Shown: positions 60,100 through 64,000 of the stretch, piece by piece
Numbering within the stretch: position 1 is the stretch's first letter
How the letters are laid out: the number at the start of each line of letters is the position of its first letter
Assembly: GCF_000003855.2 (NCBI RefSeq)
Contig: NW_003101678.1
Coordinates: forward strand, 2,173,134 to 2,237,133
DNA from: Blastomyces gilchristii SLH14081
Taxonomy: Eukaryota > Ascomycota > Eurotiomycetes > Onygenales > Ajellomycetaceae
Direction: 5' to 3'
DNA length: 64,000 nt
The notes under the pieces: model-generated
Database searches by the model: none
What the model saw: the letters and a program-made list of their open reading frames with translations, nothing else
What the model was told of the DNA's origin: nothing
Translations under genes and position numbers: made by a program

Positions 60100-61695
60100 C
60101 ATAAATACACTCAGTTAATGTGAAAAATGATGCTTTCTCAAATACTATTTCTAAGATTGAAATTCTGAAGAGAAGAAAGAAAGAAGAAATAGAGAAATAA
60201 CAAGTTCTTGAAATACAGAAACTTGAAAAAGTAAGTAAGATTCTTGAAAAGCAGTGTCTGAGTGAGATGAATGAAGAAGTTCTGTTAATTCTTCATACTC
60301 AGACTAGATAACTACAGAAGATGATCAAGTTCAAACTTGAAATCTCAAACACAGTTTAAAAAATATTGAAAATTCCTAGTATAATCACTGACTCTTTATC
60401 TTGCTTTTCTTCTTTTTTTCCTACTTCTTCTTCTTCTTTGAATTAGAAGAAAACATATACTTAAGCAGCTGAATCTGCTGTCCTTAAATCTGCTATCTCA
60501 AAATCTGCTTAAGATTCTGAGAAAACTAAGAAGAATACTGCTCATATCTCTATTCATAGAAAAGTGAAAAAGAAAATGTAAAAAGAGAAAAACTTTCAAA
60601 TTTTCAGAAATAGAAGACTTATTCTCAAAGTGTTAAATCAGGACATTCTACAAAGAAACAAGCTAAACTTAAATCTCATTTTCAGAATCAGAAATGAAAG
60701 TAATCAGCAGTTCTTTTCTCAGTTGATAACTGATATTAAAGTTCAAAAATCAGTTATAGCTTCAATTATGTCATTATTCTTTGAAAACTTCATTATTCTG
60801 ACTACAATGCCTGAATTCAGCACTGAATTCCTTATTCAGAATAAGAATCTCTGAAAGTCAGCAGTAGAATCTTTATTAAACACAATAATTCTATCTGAAA
60901 GAGATAAAAAGTGAGATAAATTCATTCTTTATAATATTTCAGTTGAAATTTTTGACTGTGAAGAAGAAATACTACTTCTCAAAAATGAATTGAAACAATA
61001 TAACTCTATTCAATGAAGAAAGAAGTCTGTATAACTAAATTCAATTGAGTTCAGACAATGCAGAGGAAATGTCTCTGTTCTAGTATATATAAAAACACTT
61101 AAACAGTCAAAGATCTCTGAAGTAAGAGTAGCAGGTTTAAAAATAAGAGTTCATGAATACAAAGACTCAAGAATGAATCTCAAAGCTTAAATATAGTGTT
61201 CAAACTGTCAAAGATATGAATACTTTGCAATCTCATATTTTAGAGACTCAAAATGTGCATTCTATATTAGAGATCATAAAACTAGTGAGCATAAATGTGA
61301 AACATGCTTAAAAAGAGATGAAATTTGTTAACACACTCTGCTTAAGTGCTCTAATTAGAAAGAAAAATATACATCTAGCTCAAAAGAATGTATATTTACT
61401 TCTAGAACTCAAAAGAACTGAAGAAAAGATAAAGCTCAAAGTCAATCTAGAACTGAAGAGAAGAGTCAAGTCAGTAAACTTATAACTGCAAGCTTAAAAA
61501 GAAGAAACTCTTAACTATCTAAATTATCAAACTTCAATTCTTCAGCTAAATATAAACAGAATTTGAATTCACAAACTTCTGTTAAGCTTAGAGAATTGAG
61601 AAATGACTCTGATGATAAACTAGATATAATGCAAGCAGTTAAGATCTTTACTTTTCAAAATAGTTATAATATACTATCTGATGATAGTGACTAGA
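60100..61695 (+). pseudogene. LINE-D ORF1, gag-like with zinc knuckles, decayed
   Basis: The N-terminal third is Lys/Glu-rich and coiled-coil-like (KRRKKEEIEK, QKLEKVSKILEKQ). A Ser-rich linker with SFFPTSSSSLN follows (about 60400-60450), then a conserved block (60630-60854: RNKLNLNLIFRIRNE, FFENFIILTTMPEF). It ends in two C-terminal zinc knuckles at about 61195-61330, the first with His to Tyr, and a basic tail. The frame closes near 61694 after SDDSD. Such ORF1 proteins bind the LINE RNA. Several TAA/TAG/TGA codons. The start is approximate. Confidence 0.7.
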
Positions 61696-61721
61696 TTCTA
61701 CTCTATCTCTACTCTCTTTTA

Positions 61722-64000
61722 GTATGAATATACAACAAAAATAATAAAAAAAGTTTAAAAACTCTTCAAAAATCATATTTATTCAAAATAATGTGAATAG
61801 GAACTCAAGTTGTATTTATTCTTATCTTCAAATTGCATTTGAAGAAAAAGTTGATTTTATACTACTTTAGAAACTGAATTTTGATGCTGAGTAAAATTAT
61901 ATTATTTCTCATTCAAGCTACTACTGCTTTCTACCTTAAAAGTCTGAGATAAAGTCAAGAGTAGTGATCTATGAAAGAAAGAGATTAAGATATTAATTTA
62001 ATCTAAGATTTGATATCATATCTGACTCTGATATTCTGGTGAGTGATATTATAAATAAAGAAAATGAGTTTAATACTATACAGCTTATAAATATCTATAA
62101 TGAAAAGTCATTGAAGAAAAATAACAATATCTGAACAATTAATAGAGAATTTCTGAACATAACTCTATTAAGAAACTCTATAATGATAGAAGATTTTAAT
62201 ACACATCATCTCTGATGAAATTCAGAATGTAAGAGAGTAGTGAGAGCTAATAATCTGATTAAATGAATCTTTGAGCATTTAATGAATTTGATTAATAAGT
62301 CTGATCAATAAACATTCTTTAGAAAAGACATGAAACAGAAATCTATTATAGATTTAATCTTCATATCACAAAATCTAATGAAAAGAAGACTTGTAAACTG
62401 GTTTATTAATTTAAATAAGACATCAGAATCAGATCATAAGATTATTCAATTTAATATTGAACTGAGTGAAAAATAAATAAGTGAAAATTCTCTTCTCTCT
62501 AATCAGTTTAACTTTGAAAAAGCTGATTGAAAAGCAGTTAAAGAAAGTAGAAAACTGTTAAAATCTGAAAGATAGAGTGAGCTATATTGAAATTCTGATC
62601 AAGATATCTCAAATGAAATGCTTAAGAATAAAGTGAAGCTCATTACATCTATTATTCTAATAAGTGTTAGAGATAATATTTCAAAGAGAAAATCTTCTGA
62701 GTATTCAAAATCTTGATAAAATGAGAATATCTCATCTAAAAGAAAAGAATTAGCTACTGTTAGAAGAGATTGAAAGAATGATGTACTATCTGATAAAGAG
62801 TTCAAAAGCTGTCAGAAATCAATATTTTTCTGATATTAAAAAGAGCTAAAAACAGACTGCTGAAATAAATTTCTTAAAGAAGTATAAGAGAAGAAAGTTT
62901 TTAAAAGCTTTTAACTATACTAAAACAAGAAGTGTAGCAAAACTTCCAGCCTTAGAATATAAGTTTCAGAATGAATCATATACAGCAAACTCTTTTGAGA
63001 AAAAATGTCAAGCTTTCATGAGAATTCTCTTTCAGAACTCACCAGATTCAGATTCAGATTCAGAGAAAGAGAATATATCACTTCTTAACTATATTGATGA
63101 AAATGACTGGGAATGATCTGATCTTACACAAGATGAATTAGAGTCAGCTATCTTCTCAAGTTCTATTAAAACTGCTACAGAGCCTGATTCAATTAATCAC
63201 TTAATTATTCAAAATATATATTCCTACTTAAAGAATGAATATTTTGAGCTCTTTTTCAATCTCTTGAAAAATGAATATCATTCTGAATGCTGGAGAGAAG
63301 CCTCTGAAGTGATTCTTATAAAACCTAATAGAAAAACTTTAATTTCTAAGTTATATAAAGTAATATCTCTATTAAACTGTCTAGAAAAGGTTTTGAAAAA
63401 GATAATAGCTACTTAACTATCTTTTATAAACTCTATTAATAACTCTCTTTTATTAAGTGAATAAATGAGAGATAGAAAACAATGTTCTGCAATTGATACT
63501 ATTCTCTCAGTTATTCATGATATTCAAATAGCAAAGCATGAAGACCTGGTCTCAACTGCAGTTTTTATTAATATAAAAGAAGCATTTGATCATGTTTCAA
63601 AGTCAAAGTTAATTCAGACTTTGAAGATGTTAAAACTGTCCCTTTCTCTAATAAAATGAATTAACTGTTTTATATCTAAAAGAATTATACAACTTTTCTT
63701 TGATGAAATGAAATATGACAAGACTGAGATAAAAATAGAAGTGCTGTAAGAATCTTTAATCTCACTTATTTTATTTACAATATACACTGCATATCTATTC
63801 AAAGATAGAAATATGAAAATAGTGTGATCTCTGAGTTATATAGATGATATTAATCTAGTCTACAGCTCAAAAACTGTCAAAGAGAATTTAAAAGTGATTG
63901 AAAAAGCTCTAAAGAAAATTCTTGTCAGAGTAGATATCAATCAAATTCAATTTAATATGAATAAAACTGAGTTAATTCATTTCTTTTCTAGATTCAATGA
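61722..64000 (+). pseudogene. LINE-D ORF2 (partial): endonuclease and RT start, decayed
   Basis: A likely start MNIQQK is at ~61725, 30 bp after ORF1. The endonuclease covers about 61780-62460: IIFIQNNVNRNSS, AFEEKVDFILL, EDFNTHHL (catalytic DFN kept, Gly before it changed), and SESDHKIIQF with the SDH triad residues. A linker and RT follow, with FINIKEAFDHVSK and, near 63835, SYIDDINLVYSS. The window ends before RNase H. Many TGA/TAA/TAG stops. Confidence 0.8.

Larger units (their letters stand above)
58463..64000 (+). mobile_element. LINE-D: 5'-complete Tad1-like LINE, runs off the window
   Basis: Begins CAACCGCTCCACC at 58463 inside C2 and continues past the window end in the middle of RT. 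The order is 5' UTR (58463-~59650, with 155-bp tandem units), ORF1 (about 60100-61695) and ORF2 (from ~61722). Position 64000 aligns with ~31000 in LINE-B, so a full copy would be about 7.6 kb. The first ~200 bp keep CG sites; the rest is AT-rich. The 5' end mirrors LINE-C (1-2277). Confidence 0.9.

Noticed and set aside
1..64000. TGA might encode tryptophan (alternative genetic code or mitochondrial DNA).
   Set aside because: TGA is very common at Trp positions, but TAA and TAG also occur at Gln positions, less mutated copies use TGG at the same sites, and catalytic residues show the same G-to-A changes. LTR elements, LINEs and spliceosomal-type introns indicate nuclear DNA.
1..64000. CRISPR arrays, bacterial operons, rRNA genes, or host protein-coding genes.
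   Set aside because: No regularly spaced short repeats, no ribosome-binding-site-led gene clusters and no rRNA-like sequence are visible, and every recognisable coding segment belongs to a transposable element.
1..64000. The block is a centromere.
   Set aside because: Nested, mutated chromodomain Gypsy elements are compatible with fungal centromeres, but equally with pericentromeric, subtelomeric or AT-isochore heterochromatin; sequence alone does not decide, and CENP-A ChIP would be needed.

Overview
The window looks like a heterochromatic, AT-rich repeat block from a filamentous fungus. I see no intact host gene. Apart from short GC-richer islands it is built from nested retrotransposons whose frames are broken mostly by C-to-T and G-to-A changes (Trp codons read TGA, Gln codons read TAA or TAG, catalytic Asp reads Asn). 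This is the signature of repeat-directed point mutation and/or cytosine-methylation decay. The lineage cannot be fixed from sequence alone. Small introns, Tad1-like LINEs and chromodomain Gypsy elements point to fungi, but CpG-first transitions are not the classical Neurospora CpA pattern.

Layout. The scaffold is one minus-strand Tad1-like LINE copy (LINE-A), whose pieces lie at 14266-15643, 16148-16478, 23732-24430, 33239-33969, 49513-50101 and 50608-51291. Seven later insertions interrupt or bound it: Gypsy element G1 (2278-14265, plus); two ~505-bp inverted-repeat elements with 8-bp target duplications (15644-16147, 50102-50607); chromodomain Gypsy H in both orientations (H-minus 16479-23731, H-plus 33970-49512); and chromodomain Gypsy C twice (C1 24431-33238, C2 51292-~58462). 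A third layer sits inside these: G2 (39418-47708, minus) in H-plus; a 5'-truncated LINE in the 3' LTR of C1 (29989-33054) and another in C2 (52196-54968); a 373-bp SINE in C2 (57574-57946); a 4.7-kb SINE/LINE chimera in G1 (6232-10954); and two LINE 5' ends in mirror orientation at the window edges (1-2277 minus, 58463-64000 plus). The left LINE carries another SINE-like insertion (576-1664). Most insertions have exact target-site duplications and many have an 'empty site' in the second copy, so the nesting order can be read directly.

How the parts work together. The LINE encodes a gag-like ORF1 with CCHC knuckles and an ORF2 with endonuclease, reverse transcriptase and RNase H. It ends in a (TAA)n tail. 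The SINE-like units have tRNA-derived heads (Pol III A and B boxes) and end in the same (TAA)n, one with ~340 bp and another with ~4 kb of LINE sequence attached. This fits mobilisation by the LINE with RNA template switching. G, H and C are LTR elements with gag, protease, RT, RNase H and integrase; H and C add a C-terminal chromodomain.

The most unusual content is in G. Between the end of pol and the 3' LTR, both copies keep an antisense gene (G2 39904-41669 plus; G1 12025-13793 minus) with several spliceosomal-type introns and a Cys-rich module. One intron has a different length in each copy yet restores the frame in both. Element H also has a coding-like, coiled-coil-like frame beyond pol. 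These post-pol genes are the best candidates here for something undescribed.
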